Shown here: positions 42,681 to 52,481 of the stretch, piece after piece
Layout: each line of letters opens with the position of its first letter
Position numbering within the stretch: the stretch's first letter is position 1
NCBI GenBank assembly: GCA_023396415.1
Contig: JAEWWJ010000064.1
Location: forward strand, 43,817-107,816
DNA length: 64,000 nucleotides
Direction of reading: 5' to 3'
From: Bacteroidota bacterium
GTDB lineage: Bacteria; Bacteroidota; Bacteroidia; Bacteroidales; F082
Program-made: the position numbers and the translations under genes
The notes under the pieces: generated by a model
Told to the model about the DNA's origin: nothing
The model's database searches: none
Seen by the model: only the letters and a program-made list of their open reading frames with translations

Positions 42681-42702
42681 TAGGGCTGTTAAAGGAGGTG
42701 GT

Positions 42703-44694
42703 ATGGGCAAAAAAAAATCCAGTAATTTTATTCCGGTTGAAGGCCTGTTGGTTGTCGTCGTGCTACTCCTCACCGGTGGATTTTTTTTCCAAGATCATTT
42801 TTTCTCCTTTCCCTCGCATGTTCATGCTTGGTCGCAGGGCGATCGTTACGCGCTAACTATCGGCTATTTAAACAACGGCCTTGATTTTTTTCGACCGGCT
42901 ACCTTGAATCTTTATCCTGAATATCCACCTCAAAACGGAATTGCTGTTTTCACCGGTATAACCAGTGCAGCACTGCCTTTGCCCGAGTATTTGGCTGCCA
43001 TTGTCATGAAAATTACGACTGTCCGCCAGCCTTGGGTGCTGCGTTTGATTGTGCTTATAAGCGGAGGAATGGGCTTGTATTTTTTATTTCGTTTTATGCG
43101 AACAATGGGTGGTGTTTTCAGCCTTTCAATGCTCACCGTTTTGATGGTTTTTTCAGCGCCTGTTTTCACTTACTATCTGAATGCGTTTATTCCTTCCATT
43201 GTCTCGCTTGCGCTATCATGGGCAGCTTTTTATTTTTATGCCCAGTTTTTGCGTGATACCAAACCCAATCAACTACTTCTATCCTTGCTCTTGCTTAGCC
43301 TTGCCACCCTCATTCGTCCGCCGTTTTTAATGCCTTTGTTGGCGTTGATTGTGGTACATTTGGGGTTCACGGGTTTTAAGCGGCAAAAAATTCAAGAATA
43401 CTTGCTGATAATGCTGCATTTAACCGTCATAGCCCTGTTCAGTTATCATGATAAACTTTTGCAACAACAATATGGTTCGATGTTTAACAGCCGGTTGATG
43501 CCTGCCGCATCATTGAGCGAATGGATTGATCTGATGGGTGTTGCATGGAAAAACTGGAGTCTTTCTTATTGGAGTTTATCACAATACGTGCTCTTGTTGA
43601 TGGTTCCGGTGATGCTTTTTTTGCTGCGAAAAAAAATATTTAAAGGCTATCGCCTGCAACTTTTTTTGATTGCTATTCTTAACCTTGGTGCCGGATTGTT
43701 GTATTCATTTGCAATGGCAAAGCAGTTTCCCATGCACGATTATTATTTTCTGGATAGTTTGTTTTTGCCTCTTGTTTTGCTCACGGCAGTTGTTTTTTCG
43801 GCTGTGGAGTTACACCATAGGCGGCAACAAATCCTCTTGGCTATTGCATTGCTTGTTTTTGCACCGGCGATGTTATGGGCTTCTTATCAGAAACAACATG
43901 AACGTTACACCTCTCATAGCTGGGATTTGGTTGAGGCTACGCGCTTGAACTTTCTTGGCAGTGATGCTTTTCTTTCTGAAAACGGCCTCGGTCGCGATGC
44001 AAAAGTACTGGTACTTGATGCATACAGCAGCAATATCCCACTATTGTTGATGGATCGCGAAGGCTTCACGGTGATTGAAACCTCGCCCGAAAAACTAAAG
44101 AAGGCGCTCGAACTTCCTTTTGATTTTGTGGTGATTCAAAACCGAAGCCTAGGAAGCGATGTGTTGCGCAACCTTCCCGAACTCACCAATAATCTACAGT
44201 CTGTGGCCAACAACGGAAAAATCGGCTTGTATAAATACAACCAAACTCCCAACGCTCAAACATGGTTGAACTTGCTTTTAATCAACAGTTTAACAAACAA
44301 TTATAGTCTTATAACTGATTCCACTCAGCTGTGTTTGGATCAAGAAACAGCTTTTCTCAACATCAAAGACACGCTTCTCGACGGCGAACCACACGCGGTG
44401 ACTGCCCTCCTTTTTCAGGCCGATGTCTTTGCTGATCAAACATCGTTGGATGGCCTCAACTTGGTGGTTGACGCCAAAGATGATGCAGGTTTTAGCTTCT
44501 ACGACAGCCGACCTTTGTCTGTTTTTTACTCCTCCAAACCAACAACACCCATCAAGGTGTTTGTTGGCCTTCCCGAGCAAATGCCTATCAATACCCGCGT
44601 CAAAGTCTATCTTTGGAATCCCGGAAAAAACAACATTTGCTTACAACCTCATGCAGTTATATTCACGAAATATTATTTAAATCAAAAAAATTAG
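42703..44694 (+). CDS. large membrane glycosyltransferase-like protein (GT39/GT-C fold)
   Basis: A 663-residue protein with a hydrophobic N-terminus, about ten further transmembrane segments between 50 and 410, and a soluble C-terminal part of about 230 residues rich in beta structure (CLDQETAFLNIKDTLLDGEPHAVTALLFQADVF). The first loop, HVHAWSQGDRYALTIGYLNNGLDFFRPATLNLYPEYP, is like the acidic loop of GT-C enzymes (ArnT/PMT type), so I infer transfer from a lipid-linked sugar; the exact family is unsure. It has its own promoter and an unusually good ribosome binding site. pgk begins four bases after its stop. Confidence 0.75.
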   Translation: MGKKKSSNFIPVEGLLVVVVLLLTGGFFFQDHFFSFPSHVHAWSQGDRYALTIGYLNNGLDFFRPATLNLYPEYPPQNGIAVFTGITSAALPLPEYLAAIVMKITTVRQPWVLRLIVLISGGMGLYFLFRFMRTMGGVFSLSMLTVLMVFSAPVFTYYLNAFIPSIVSLALSWAAFYFYAQFLRDTKPNQLLLSLLLLSLATLIRPPFLMPLLALIVVHLGFTGFKRQKIQEYLLIMLHLTVIALFSYHDKLLQQQYGSMFNSRLMPAASLSEWIDLMGVAWKNWSLSYWSLSQYVLLLMVPVMLFLLRKKIFKGYRLQLFLIAILNLGAGLLYSFAMAKQFPMHDYYFLDSLFLPLVLLTAVVFSAVELHHRRQQILLAIALLVFAPAMLWASYQKQHERYTSHSWDLVEATRLNFLGSDAFLSENGLGRDAKVLVLDAYSSNIPLLLMDREGFTVIETSPEKLKKALELPFDFVVIQNRSLGSDVLRNLPELTNNLQSVANNGKIGLYKYNQTPNAQTWLNLLLINSLTNNYSLITDSTQLCLDQETAFLNIKDTLLDGEPHAVTALLFQADVFADQTSLDGLNLVVDAKDDAGFSFYDSRPLSVFYSSKPTTPIKVFVGLPEQMPINTRVKVYLWNPGKNNICLQPHAVIFTKYYLNQKN

Positions 44695-44698
44695 AAAC

Positions 44699-45895
44699 AT
44701 GAAAAACATTGATCAGTACAATCTTAAAGACAAACGCGTGATTGTGCGTGTGGACTTTAACGTACCATTGAACGACAAATTTCAAATTACCGATGACACC
44801 CGCATCCGGGCTGCTATTCCTACCATCAAGAAGATTCTTTCTTCGGGTGGCTCGGTCATTTTAATGTCGCATTTTGGAAGGCCAAAAGATGGTCCGGACG
44901 ACAAATATTCTTTGCGTCATCTGTTGAAAGACCTTGAATCCAAATTGGGTTTGAAAGTGCAGTTTGCCAACGATTGCATTGGCGAAGAGGCCAATACCAA
45001 AGCCGCTGCCCTCAAACCGGGTGAGGTACTTCTGCTGGAAAACTTGCGGTTTTATAAAGAAGAAACCAAAGGCGATGAAAATTTTGCCAAAAAATTAGCC
45101 TTGCTGGCCGATGTGTATGTGAACGACGCCTTTGGTACCGCTCACCGCGCCCATGCCTCAACGGCTATTATTGCTCGTTTCTTCCCCGGTGCAAGTCTTT
45201 TTGGCTACCTGATGCAAGATGAGGTTGCCAGTCTCGAAAAAGTGACCAAACATGCCAAGCGGCCTTTCACTGCTGTTTTAGGTGGTGCAAAAGTATCGGG
45301 CAAAATTGAAATTATCAACAACTTGATTGATAAGGTGGATAACCTCATCATTGGTGGCGGAATGATGTTTACTTTCATCAAAGCTTTGGGCGGAAAAGTG
45401 GGCAACTCACTCGTTGAGGAAGATCTTCTTGAAACAGCATTAGCAGCCATTGAAAAAGCCAAAGCCAAAGGTGTGAACTTATTGATTCCTACCGATGCGC
45501 TTATCGCCGATAGCTTTAGCAATGAAGCGCAACAGAAGGCTTGCGCAGCCAACAGCATCCCCGATGGTTGGATGGGTTTAGACATTGGAAATGAATCTAT
45601 TAAAACCTTCACCGAAGTGATTCTCAATTCACATACCATCCTTTGGAATGGACCAATGGGAGTTTTTGAATTTGTGAATTTTGCTGCAGGAACACGCGAT
45701 ATCGCGCTTGCCATTGCCAAAGCTACTTCCAGCGGCGCTTATTCACTTGTGGGTGGCGGCGACTCGGTGGCTGCTGTGAACAAATACGATCTTGCTGACA
45801 AGGTAAGCTATGTGTCAACCGGTGGCGGCGCCATGCTCGAATACATCGAAGGTAAAGAGCTGCCGGGTGTAAAAGCCATCCTCGAAGGCATTTAA
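44699..45895 (+). CDS. pgk: phosphoglycerate kinase
   Basis: A 398-residue glycolytic kinase that transfers the acyl phosphate of 1,3-bisphosphoglycerate to ADP. Signatures seen: RVDFNVPLN (N-terminal substrate domain), LMSHFGRPK, LLENLRFYKEE, NDAFGTAHRAHAST, and in the C-terminal half LGGAKVSGKI, the nucleotide loop NGPMGVFE and the VGGGDSVAAV and STGGGAMLEYIEG motifs. The length is normal. It lies four bases after the membrane glycosyltransferase and no separate -7 box is visible in the gap, so at least part of pgk transcription may run through. A strong terminator follows. Confidence 0.97.
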   Translation: MKNIDQYNLKDKRVIVRVDFNVPLNDKFQITDDTRIRAAIPTIKKILSSGGSVILMSHFGRPKDGPDDKYSLRHLLKDLESKLGLKVQFANDCIGEEANTKAAALKPGEVLLLENLRFYKEETKGDENFAKKLALLADVYVNDAFGTAHRAHASTAIIARFFPGASLFGYLMQDEVASLEKVTKHAKRPFTAVLGGAKVSGKIEIINNLIDKVDNLIIGGGMMFTFIKALGGKVGNSLVEEDLLETALAAIEKAKAKGVNLLIPTDALIADSFSNEAQQKACAANSIPDGWMGLDIGNESIKTFTEVILNSHTILWNGPMGVFEFVNFAAGTRDIALAIAKATSSGAYSLVGGGDSVAAVNKYDLADKVSYVSTGGGAMLEYIEGKELPGVKAILEGI

Positions 45896-45916
45896 ACGTA
45901 TTTAAAATACAATTGA

Positions 45917-45957
45917 AAAGCTATCCTTTACGCAAGTTAAAGGGTAGCTTTTTTTTT
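45917..45957. terminator. bidirectional terminator between pgk and isoaspartyl peptidase
   Basis: A 14-bp stem (AAAGCTATCCTTTA / TAAAGGGTAGCTTT, one G-U pair) with a 7-base loop is followed rightward by a run of T to 45957. The complementary side is also followed by T-rich sequence, so it can end both convergent genes. Confidence 0.9.
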
Positions 45958-45964
45958 GTAGCAC

Positions 45965-47002
45965 TTATTCTGATTCCTCTTCGGCATAAATGGCAACAAA
46001 AGGAGCCTGACCTGCCTTCACCGAGGCTCTAAACATCCCCGAAGTGTTGAACGGCATGGCAATGTTTCCATTCTTGTCCAAAGCAATGAGGCCTCCGCCT
46101 GCATCGAGTTGTTTGAGTTTATTCATAACAAGTACATTGGCAGCTTGTTGTAATGTTTGTCCGGCGTAAACCATGCGGGCGTGAAGATCATGTGCAACAG
46201 CAATGCGAATAAAAAACTCGCCATGTCCGGTGGCAGAAACTGCACAGCTTTGGTTGTCGGCCCAAGTGCCTGCACCAATCACGGGTGAATCACCAAGGCG
46301 TCCTTCACGTTTGTAGTGCATCCCGCCTGTAGAAGTTCCGGCGGCCAGATTTCCATCTTGGTCGAGGGCTACTGCCCCTACCGTGCCTTTTGAATCGAGT
46401 GGAAACTCACGTTCTAAGTGTGTCTTTTTGGTTTTTTCGTAATTGCTCCAACGGCTTTGGGTAAAAAAATAGGCCGGCGATACTGTATCAATGCCGGCTG
46501 AGATGGCGAATTTTTCGGCTCCTGAACCTACCAAAAACACATGTCGGCCATCGTCCATTACTGCCTTAGCAGCGGTAATCGGATTGCGGATGATGTGGGT
46601 AGCTCCCACAGCACCGGCATGTCCTTCTTTTCCTTCCATGATGCTGGCATCGTGAGCTATTTCACCGTTTTCGTTGTAAACAGCTCCTCTTCCGGCATTG
46701 AAAAGCGGGTTGTCTTCCATCAATATGATGGAAGCGATGACAGCATCAATGCTGGTTCCACCATTTTTTAACACTTCCTCACCGGCTAAGAGTGCTTTCA
46801 TCAAGCCATCGCGATAGGCAGCCTCAGCCTCAGGTGTCATTCCCGAACGTTCCATGGCACCCGCTCCGCCATGAATTACCAAAGCATAATCGGGTTTTTT
46901 TGGGCTTTCGTTTGTCGTTTGACCTGAAACATGCAAAAAAGAAAATAATAGGAAGGTCGCCACAAGGGGACGTAAAATCGAAATAAAATGAAATGGGATC
47001 AT
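45965..47002 (-). CDS. isoaspartyl peptidase/L-asparaginase, Ntn-hydrolase family
   Basis: A 345-residue exported (signal peptide 1-27, ending VSGQ) Ntn-hydrolase precursor that should cleave itself before Thr207 in DSKGTVGAVALD, the nucleophile of the plant-type asparaginase/isoaspartyl peptidase family. The alpha part (LVIHGGAGAMERSG, LMEDNPLFNAGRGAVYNENGEIAHDASIMEG) and the beta part (GTSTGGMHYKREGRLGDSPVIGAGTWAD) carry the family substrate motifs. It degrades isoaspartyl dipeptides or asparagine in the periplasm. The nearest neighbour upstream is a TauE/SafE permease, 86 bases away. Confidence 0.93.
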   Translation of the reverse strand: MIPFHFISILRPLVATFLLFSFLHVSGQTTNESPKKPDYALVIHGGAGAMERSGMTPEAEAAYRDGLMKALLAGEEVLKNGGTSIDAVIASIILMEDNPLFNAGRGAVYNENGEIAHDASIMEGKEGHAGAVGATHIIRNPITAAKAVMDDGRHVFLVGSGAEKFAISAGIDTVSPAYFFTQSRWSNYEKTKKTHLEREFPLDSKGTVGAVALDQDGNLAAGTSTGGMHYKREGRLGDSPVIGAGTWADNQSCAVSATGHGEFFIRIAVAHDLHARMVYAGQTLQQAANVLVMNKLKQLDAGGGLIALDKNGNIAMPFNTSGMFRASVKAGQAPFVAIYAEEESE

Positions 47003-47088
47003 AAAATGTTGATATTCTGATATTAAAAAAATATTTCTTATAAATTAAAAAGCGGAAGATTTATTTCATATGTGTTCTAAAGCCGGTG

Positions 47089-47883
47089 TCATTGTCTTTG
47101 AGGAAGAAAATACCCCACCAAAGCATTGAAATCGTACAAACCAAAAAGCTGTGCCGAGGTTATGATAATCACCACAATAATCACCCATTTTACAAATCCA
47201 ACACCTTTAGCCACTGCAAATTGCGAAGCCACCAATGCACCCATGATGTTGCCGATGCCGTGAACCAATCCGAATTGCCAGTTGACCGCTCCATTTAGGA
47301 TAAAGATGGTGAGGGCAAAAGGTGAATACAGCAAAACAATCCAAACTTTTATGGCGTTGGCCTTCACTAAATCATAACCTGCACCCATCACCAAGGCAGC
47401 AAGCAAAAAGTAGCCGATGCCTACTTGTATAAATCCTCCATAAATCCCGATGAGGAAAAAAACGATGACCTGAAAGATACTGATCGGCCGACCTTGTTTT
47501 TCGGTGTTGCCATGAAGATAGGAAGAGGGTTTTACCAACATAAAAGCAATCATCATCAGCAAGATAACCGCAAAAGCCCTTTCGATGACCACTTTATTTA
47601 CGTCAACGGCAATTTGCGCTCCCAACACCGAGCCTGCCACTGCCGGAAGGGCCAACCAGCTTGCTTTTCGAAACTCTAAAACCTTTTTTCTACGGAACAT
47701 GCCTACCGACGTCAAATTTTGTAACACAATGGCGATGCGGTTGGTGCCATTGGCCACATCAATAGGAAGTCCCAAAAACAGAAACAATGAAAGGGAAATG
47801 ACTGTTCCACCGCCTGCAAGGGTGTTGATAAAACCTACAATGGTGCCTGAAACAACTAAGGCGGTTACTTCTATCCAATTCAT
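47089..47883 (-). CDS. TauE/SafE-family sulfite/anion exporter-like permease
   Basis: A 264-residue membrane protein with about eight hydrophobic segments in two repeats, each starting with a small-residue motif (GFINTLAGGGTVIS near residue 17 and GIYGGFIQVGIGYFLL near 150), which is typical of the TauE/SafE family. Members export sulfite, sulfoacetate or other small anions; the ion is not predictable here. It starts 20 bases after the NhaC-type gene, so the two are probably cotranscribed. Confidence 0.85.
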   Translation of the reverse strand: MNWIEVTALVVSGTIVGFINTLAGGGTVISLSLFLFLGLPIDVANGTNRIAIVLQNLTSVGMFRRKKVLEFRKASWLALPAVAGSVLGAQIAVDVNKVVIERAFAVILLMMIAFMLVKPSSYLHGNTEKQGRPISIFQVIVFFLIGIYGGFIQVGIGYFLLAALVMGAGYDLVKANAIKVWIVLLYSPFALTIFILNGAVNWQFGLVHGIGNIMGALVASQFAVAKGVGFVKWVIIVVIIITSAQLFGLYDFNALVGYFLPQRQ

Positions 47884-47903
47884 TATAAAGTGTTTAAGTT
47901 TGA

Positions 47904-49838
47904 TTATTCACTGCCTGCTTTTTCGAGGAGGATAATTTTTTTACCAAGGATACGTAACAATCCCCACAACACAGCAACAGAAACCAACATCAAAATCCAG
48001 GAAGGAACGCCATAAGCAGCAGGGATTGTACCAAAAAAGATGGCTACAACACCCACTGTTAGCGCATAAGGCATTTGAGTACGAACGTGTTCGATGTGGT
48101 TGCATCCGCTGGAGATGGAGCTCAGAATGGTAGTGTCGCTGATAGGCGAAACGTGATCGCCCAAAATGGCTCCCGACAACACCGATGAAACAACGCTGTA
48201 GAAAATGGTAAGCGTTTGATCGTGTTCAAAGCTTGCCGAGGTGGTCAGCAGCCATGATGATGGCAATATCAAAGGATATAAAATAGCCATCGTTCCCCAT
48301 GAGGTGCCGGTGGAGAAGGCCACCAATGCTGCCAACACAAAGGTGAAAGCAGGTATCAGATAGGGTGAAAACGAAATTTTCAACAGGCTTGCGGCAATAA
48401 AATCAGCAGTATGTAAATGATCTGTAACCAAAGCCACAGACCAAGCTAAGGTCAATATAACGATGGCGGTAAGCATGATCCTGAATCCTTCGATGATAGT
48501 TTCCATAGCTTCACTAAGTTTCAGAAGTCTTTGCGAAAGGGTCAGAACAATTGCCACCACAAGTGCGCTGATGGACGACCACAACAATGCAGCATAGGAA
48601 TTGCTGCGGCCAATAATTTCTGAAATGCGGGTGGTGGCCGATAGTTGTTCGTTGTGCCAAATGGTGCTGTCCCAGCCGGTGTAAATTAATCCGGCCAAAG
48701 TGCCAAAAATGATCACAGCAACCGGCAAAATAGCATTGATAGCCCGAGGTTTTTTACCCCCGGTAATGAAGTCGTTTGAAGTGTTTTTTGTTTTGCCCGA
48801 ACCGTCCTCATCGAGTTGATCGGTGCTGCAACGGGCAATGGTTTCGGCTTTTAGCATTGGGCCATATTCGCGTTTTTGCCAAATGAGCATCACAACGAAA
48901 ATAAGTGTGAGGATAGGATAAAAGCTGTAAGCCAATGAGTTGAGAAAAACAGTGTATGCCGATTGATCGAGGCCGATCACATCCAAGCCCGCCTGAATAT
49001 AGCTTAACTCTGCACCAATCCAAGTGGTTACAAAGGCAATGGCGGCAACGGGAGCAGCTGTCGAATCCACAATATAAGCCAGTTTGGCGCGCGAAACTTT
49101 CAGCCGATCCACCACAGGTTGCATGGTGTTTCCAACAACGAGCGTATTGGCATAATCATCAAAAAAGATCACTACCCCAAGCAGCCAGGTAACGAGTTGG
49201 CCCGACCGCGGTGTACGTGCCAGCTTGCTGAGTCTGTTTACCACGCCCATCATCCCGCCATTGGCCGAAATAAGTTGCACCATCCCACCGATAACCATAG
49301 AAAAAACGATGATAGATAAATGACCCCTATCGAGCAGTGAATCCATCACATAGGTGTCAACCACTGCCAGAAAACCTTTGCCCAATGCCATGAAAAACCC
49401 CAATCCTTGAAAGGAATACATGATGGTTGTTCCAACTAAAATCCCTACAAAAAGGGCCGTAAACACCTCTTTCAACAGCAAAGCCAGCGCGATGGCTACC
49501 AAGGGTGGAAGCACCGACATCCACAGTGGGATGGGGTTTACGTGCTGCTCCCAGCTAAAATCATACGCTTCGATGCGCAAAAGTTCTTCTTTTGGAAAAT
49601 TGTAGGTAAATGTGGCGGTGCGGTGTTGAAAAAAAATCGTCAAAGGCTTGCCATTAAGCTCAATAACTTTTGATGCAGCCGCTTTTTCTGGACTTTCGGC
49701 TTTCATTTCAATCACAATGTCTTGTTGCACACCACGCATGATTACTTTTGGAAGGCGCAGTTCATACTCTGAGGCGTCTTTTGCGGTGGCAGCAACAGCT
49801 ATCAATACCAAAAACAAGGCGGCGATTCGACGCAGCAT
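47904..49838 (-). CDS. NhaC-family Na+/H+ antiporter with exported N-terminal domain
   Basis: A 644-residue protein. Residues 1-19 are a signal peptide (MLRRIAALFLVLIAVAATA) and about 20-100 form a beta-rich domain (VIMRGVQQDIVIEMKAESP ... HRTATFTYNFPKEEL) not present in ordinary NhaC, presumably extracytoplasmic. The remaining ~540 residues have about twelve membrane segments with NhaC motifs (FFDDYANTLVVGNTMQPVVDRL, AILYPLILPSSWLL, GAILGDHVSPISDTTILSS). NhaC proteins exchange Na+ for protons, malate or amino acids. The substrate of this variant is unknown; it is followed by the TauE-like gene. Confidence 0.87.
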   Translation of the reverse strand: MLRRIAALFLVLIAVAATAKDASEYELRLPKVIMRGVQQDIVIEMKAESPEKAAASKVIELNGKPLTIFFQHRTATFTYNFPKEELLRIEAYDFSWEQHVNPIPLWMSVLPPLVAIALALLLKEVFTALFVGILVGTTIMYSFQGLGFFMALGKGFLAVVDTYVMDSLLDRGHLSIIVFSMVIGGMVQLISANGGMMGVVNRLSKLARTPRSGQLVTWLLGVVIFFDDYANTLVVGNTMQPVVDRLKVSRAKLAYIVDSTAAPVAAIAFVTTWIGAELSYIQAGLDVIGLDQSAYTVFLNSLAYSFYPILTLIFVVMLIWQKREYGPMLKAETIARCSTDQLDEDGSGKTKNTSNDFITGGKKPRAINAILPVAVIIFGTLAGLIYTGWDSTIWHNEQLSATTRISEIIGRSNSYAALLWSSISALVVAIVLTLSQRLLKLSEAMETIIEGFRIMLTAIVILTLAWSVALVTDHLHTADFIAASLLKISFSPYLIPAFTFVLAALVAFSTGTSWGTMAILYPLILPSSWLLTTSASFEHDQTLTIFYSVVSSVLSGAILGDHVSPISDTTILSSISSGCNHIEHVRTQMPYALTVGVVAIFFGTIPAAYGVPSWILMLVSVAVLWGLLRILGKKIILLEKAGSE

Positions 49839-49972
49839 AGCGCTTTTTTTTTTGAAGGCGTAAAGATAGTTTTTTTGTGAGGTTGATGCACACGCTTTCT
49901 TTTGCCAAGAAATGGTGCTTTTGACCGTTTATAGGACGATCTTTTGAAACAAAAAGCTCTTACAAAGTCTTT

Positions 49973-52468
49973 TTATTCCTGATAATAAACCCTTTTTACC
50001 CTTCGCGAAATGCGGGTAAGTATCTCATAAGGAATGGTTTGTGCAGCAGTGGCAAAAGCGTTAAGCGAATGTTGGTCATCGAAAACAATCACCGTATCGC
50101 CTTCCTCGGCATTGATGTTGGTAAGGTCAACCATACACATGTCCATGCACACATCACCGACAATTTTTACTGGCTGATTGTTCACAAAAAGAACTCCTTT
50201 TCCGTTGGACAGCAACCGTGGCAGGCCATCGGCATAACCAATGGGCACAATGCCCACTTTGGTGTCGTGTTCTACCACTGTTCGTCGGTTGTAGCCCACG
50301 CTTTCGCCTTTTTTCACTAACCTCGTTTGGCTTAAACTCGATTGGAGGGCAAGCACGGGCAAAAGTTTTTCGTGCTCCCAACCGCCCGATGCCACGCCAT
50401 AAATTCCGATGCCCAGACGCACCATGTCAAAATGGGCTTCGGGAAAGCGAACGATGCCTGCCGAGTTGAGGATGTGCCGATCGAAGGTGGTTTCGAGCCG
50501 CTGCCGAAGCAAATGACAACCTTGCTCAAAAGTGCTCAATTGTTGCTGTGTAAATGTATCATGCTCAGCGGTTTCACTTGCAGCGAGATGCGAAAACACC
50601 GATTGCACCTGTATCAAAGGATTCTCTTTGAGACGATCGGCGAGTTGCGATAACTCATCGTTGCTGAACCCCAAGCGCCGCATTCCGGTGTCAATTTTAA
50701 TATGCACTTTCACCTTTTGACGGGTTCTGTCAATGCGTTTGATGGCTTCTTCTAACAACCCTAGCACCCTAAAACTAAAAATTTCTGGCTCAAGGTCATA
50801 ATGCAGCATGGCATCAAAACTATGTTCCTCGGGGCTCATCACCATAATAGGAATGTGGATGCCGGCTTTACGCAACTCAACGCCTTCGTCGGCGTAGGCT
50901 ACCGTCAGGTAATCCACATGATGAAACTGGAGCACGTTGGCAATTTCGTAACCTCCACTTCCATAGCTAAATGCCTTTACCATCACCATGATTTTTACTC
51001 CTTCGTGGAGCAAGCTTTTGTAATGGTTGAGGTTAGAAACCAAGTTGTTGAGGTTGATTTCGAGGATGGTTTCGTGCGCCTTTTGTTGTAGTAGCTGGCT
51101 GATACGTTCAAATCCAAATACACGGGCACCTTTGATGAGAATAGAACTGCTTTGGAAATCGCCTGTGGTGATGGCCGCCAAAAAATCGTCGGTAGAAGCA
51201 TAAAAGGTCTTCTCCATTTTAAATTTTCCGGCTTGTCGCATCAATGCCGGACCGATGCCAATTAATTTATGAACACCTTTAAGTTCCATTAGAAGCGCCA
51301 CTTGCTCGTAAAGATCGGCCTCGTTGGTACCACTTTCCAGAATGTCGGAAAGGATAACGGTTTTAGTTTGGTGCTGGTTTTGCTGTTTCAAAAAATCGAG
51401 GGCGATAGACAGCGAATGAATGTCGCTGTTATAACTGTCGTTGATCAGGGTGCAGTTGTTCATTCCTTCTTTCAGCTCGAGGCGCATGGCCACAGGCGTT
51501 AACACGGTCATGCGATGGGCAATCTGAACCGTTTTAACGTTCAACAGCAGCAGCACACAGGCGCAATGGATGGCGTTTTCAACCGAAGCATCATCGGTAA
51601 AAGGAATAGAAAATTCCCATATTAGTGATTGATATTCAGCCTTAATGGTGCTTTGATGCGCGGTTTTTTCTATCTCGATGATGCGCAGGTTGGCATCGTT
51701 TTTCCTGCTCCAAGTAAATGATTTGATCGAGTGAAGCAGTTGCGATCTAATGATGCCTTCTTGCACCTCAGGGTGGTCACTACAATAAATAAGAGTTTCC
51801 ACTTTGGTAAAAAGTTTGAGTTTTTCTCCTACTTTTTGCTGTATCCTGATGAAGTTTTCGCCATGGGCAGGGCCGATATTGGTAAATATTCCAATGGTTG
51901 GCTGAATCATTTGTTGCAGATGCGACATCTCTCCCGGTTCGGAGATGCCGGCCTCAAAAATAGCCAGTTGATGCTCGGGTTCAATCTGCCAAACCGAAAG
52001 TGGAACCCCAATTTGTGAATTATAACTTTTCGGACTGCGTATCACTGACCAATCAAAGCTGAGCAGCTGATGCAGCCACTCTTTGACGATGGTTTTCCCG
52101 TTGCTTCCGGTAACGCCGATCACCGGCCCATCAAATGATTTTCTGTGAAAGGCAGCCAGTTTTTGCAGGGCAGCAAGGCAATCCTGAACAAGTAAAAAAC
52201 TTGTTTCTTCAGGCATTTCACCTAAGTTTTCGGGCAAACGGGTCACCACAAAATGGCGCACACCTTGTTCTACTAGAGTCGAAATATAATGGTGACCATC
52301 ATTTTTTTTTGTTTTGATGGCAAAAAAAAGTGTTTCGGAAGGATTGGTCAGTTGGCGACTGTCAAGTAACAAATGACTGATATAAGCCTCTTTGTTTTTT
52401 TCTTGGTAGAGGCGGGCATTGAGGATGTTGACAACTTTAGTGAGGGAGTAGGGCTTTGAAAGCACCAT
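49973..52468 (-). CDS. bifunctional MurF ligase/alanine racemase fusion
   Basis: An 831-residue two-domain peptidoglycan enzyme. Residues about 1-450 are a Mur ligase (MurF) that adds D-Ala-D-Ala to UDP-MurNAc-tripeptide, with the ATP loop GVTGSNGKTIVKE and the later DSYNSDIHSLSIALDFL. Residues about 455-831 are an alanine racemase: PLP lysine in VMVKAFSYGSGG, the catalytic tyrosine in VGYNRRTVVEH, and GYADGLPR. The fusion is known in Bacteroidota and links D-alanine supply with its use. It starts 13 bases after pdxA. Confidence 0.93.
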   Translation of the reverse strand: MVLSKPYSLTKVVNILNARLYQEKNKEAYISHLLLDSRQLTNPSETLFFAIKTKKNDGHHYISTLVEQGVRHFVVTRLPENLGEMPEETSFLLVQDCLAALQKLAAFHRKSFDGPVIGVTGSNGKTIVKEWLHQLLSFDWSVIRSPKSYNSQIGVPLSVWQIEPEHQLAIFEAGISEPGEMSHLQQMIQPTIGIFTNIGPAHGENFIRIQQKVGEKLKLFTKVETLIYCSDHPEVQEGIIRSQLLHSIKSFTWSRKNDANLRIIEIEKTAHQSTIKAEYQSLIWEFSIPFTDDASVENAIHCACVLLLLNVKTVQIAHRMTVLTPVAMRLELKEGMNNCTLINDSYNSDIHSLSIALDFLKQQNQHQTKTVILSDILESGTNEADLYEQVALLMELKGVHKLIGIGPALMRQAGKFKMEKTFYASTDDFLAAITTGDFQSSSILIKGARVFGFERISQLLQQKAHETILEINLNNLVSNLNHYKSLLHEGVKIMVMVKAFSYGSGGYEIANVLQFHHVDYLTVAYADEGVELRKAGIHIPIMVMSPEEHSFDAMLHYDLEPEIFSFRVLGLLEEAIKRIDRTRQKVKVHIKIDTGMRRLGFSNDELSQLADRLKENPLIQVQSVFSHLAASETAEHDTFTQQQLSTFEQGCHLLRQRLETTFDRHILNSAGIVRFPEAHFDMVRLGIGIYGVASGGWEHEKLLPVLALQSSLSQTRLVKKGESVGYNRRTVVEHDTKVGIVPIGYADGLPRLLSNGKGVLFVNNQPVKIVGDVCMDMCMVDLTNINAEEGDTVIVFDDQHSLNAFATAAQTIPYEILTRISRRVKRVYYQE

Positions 52469-52481
52469 GGGTTCGATAGTT

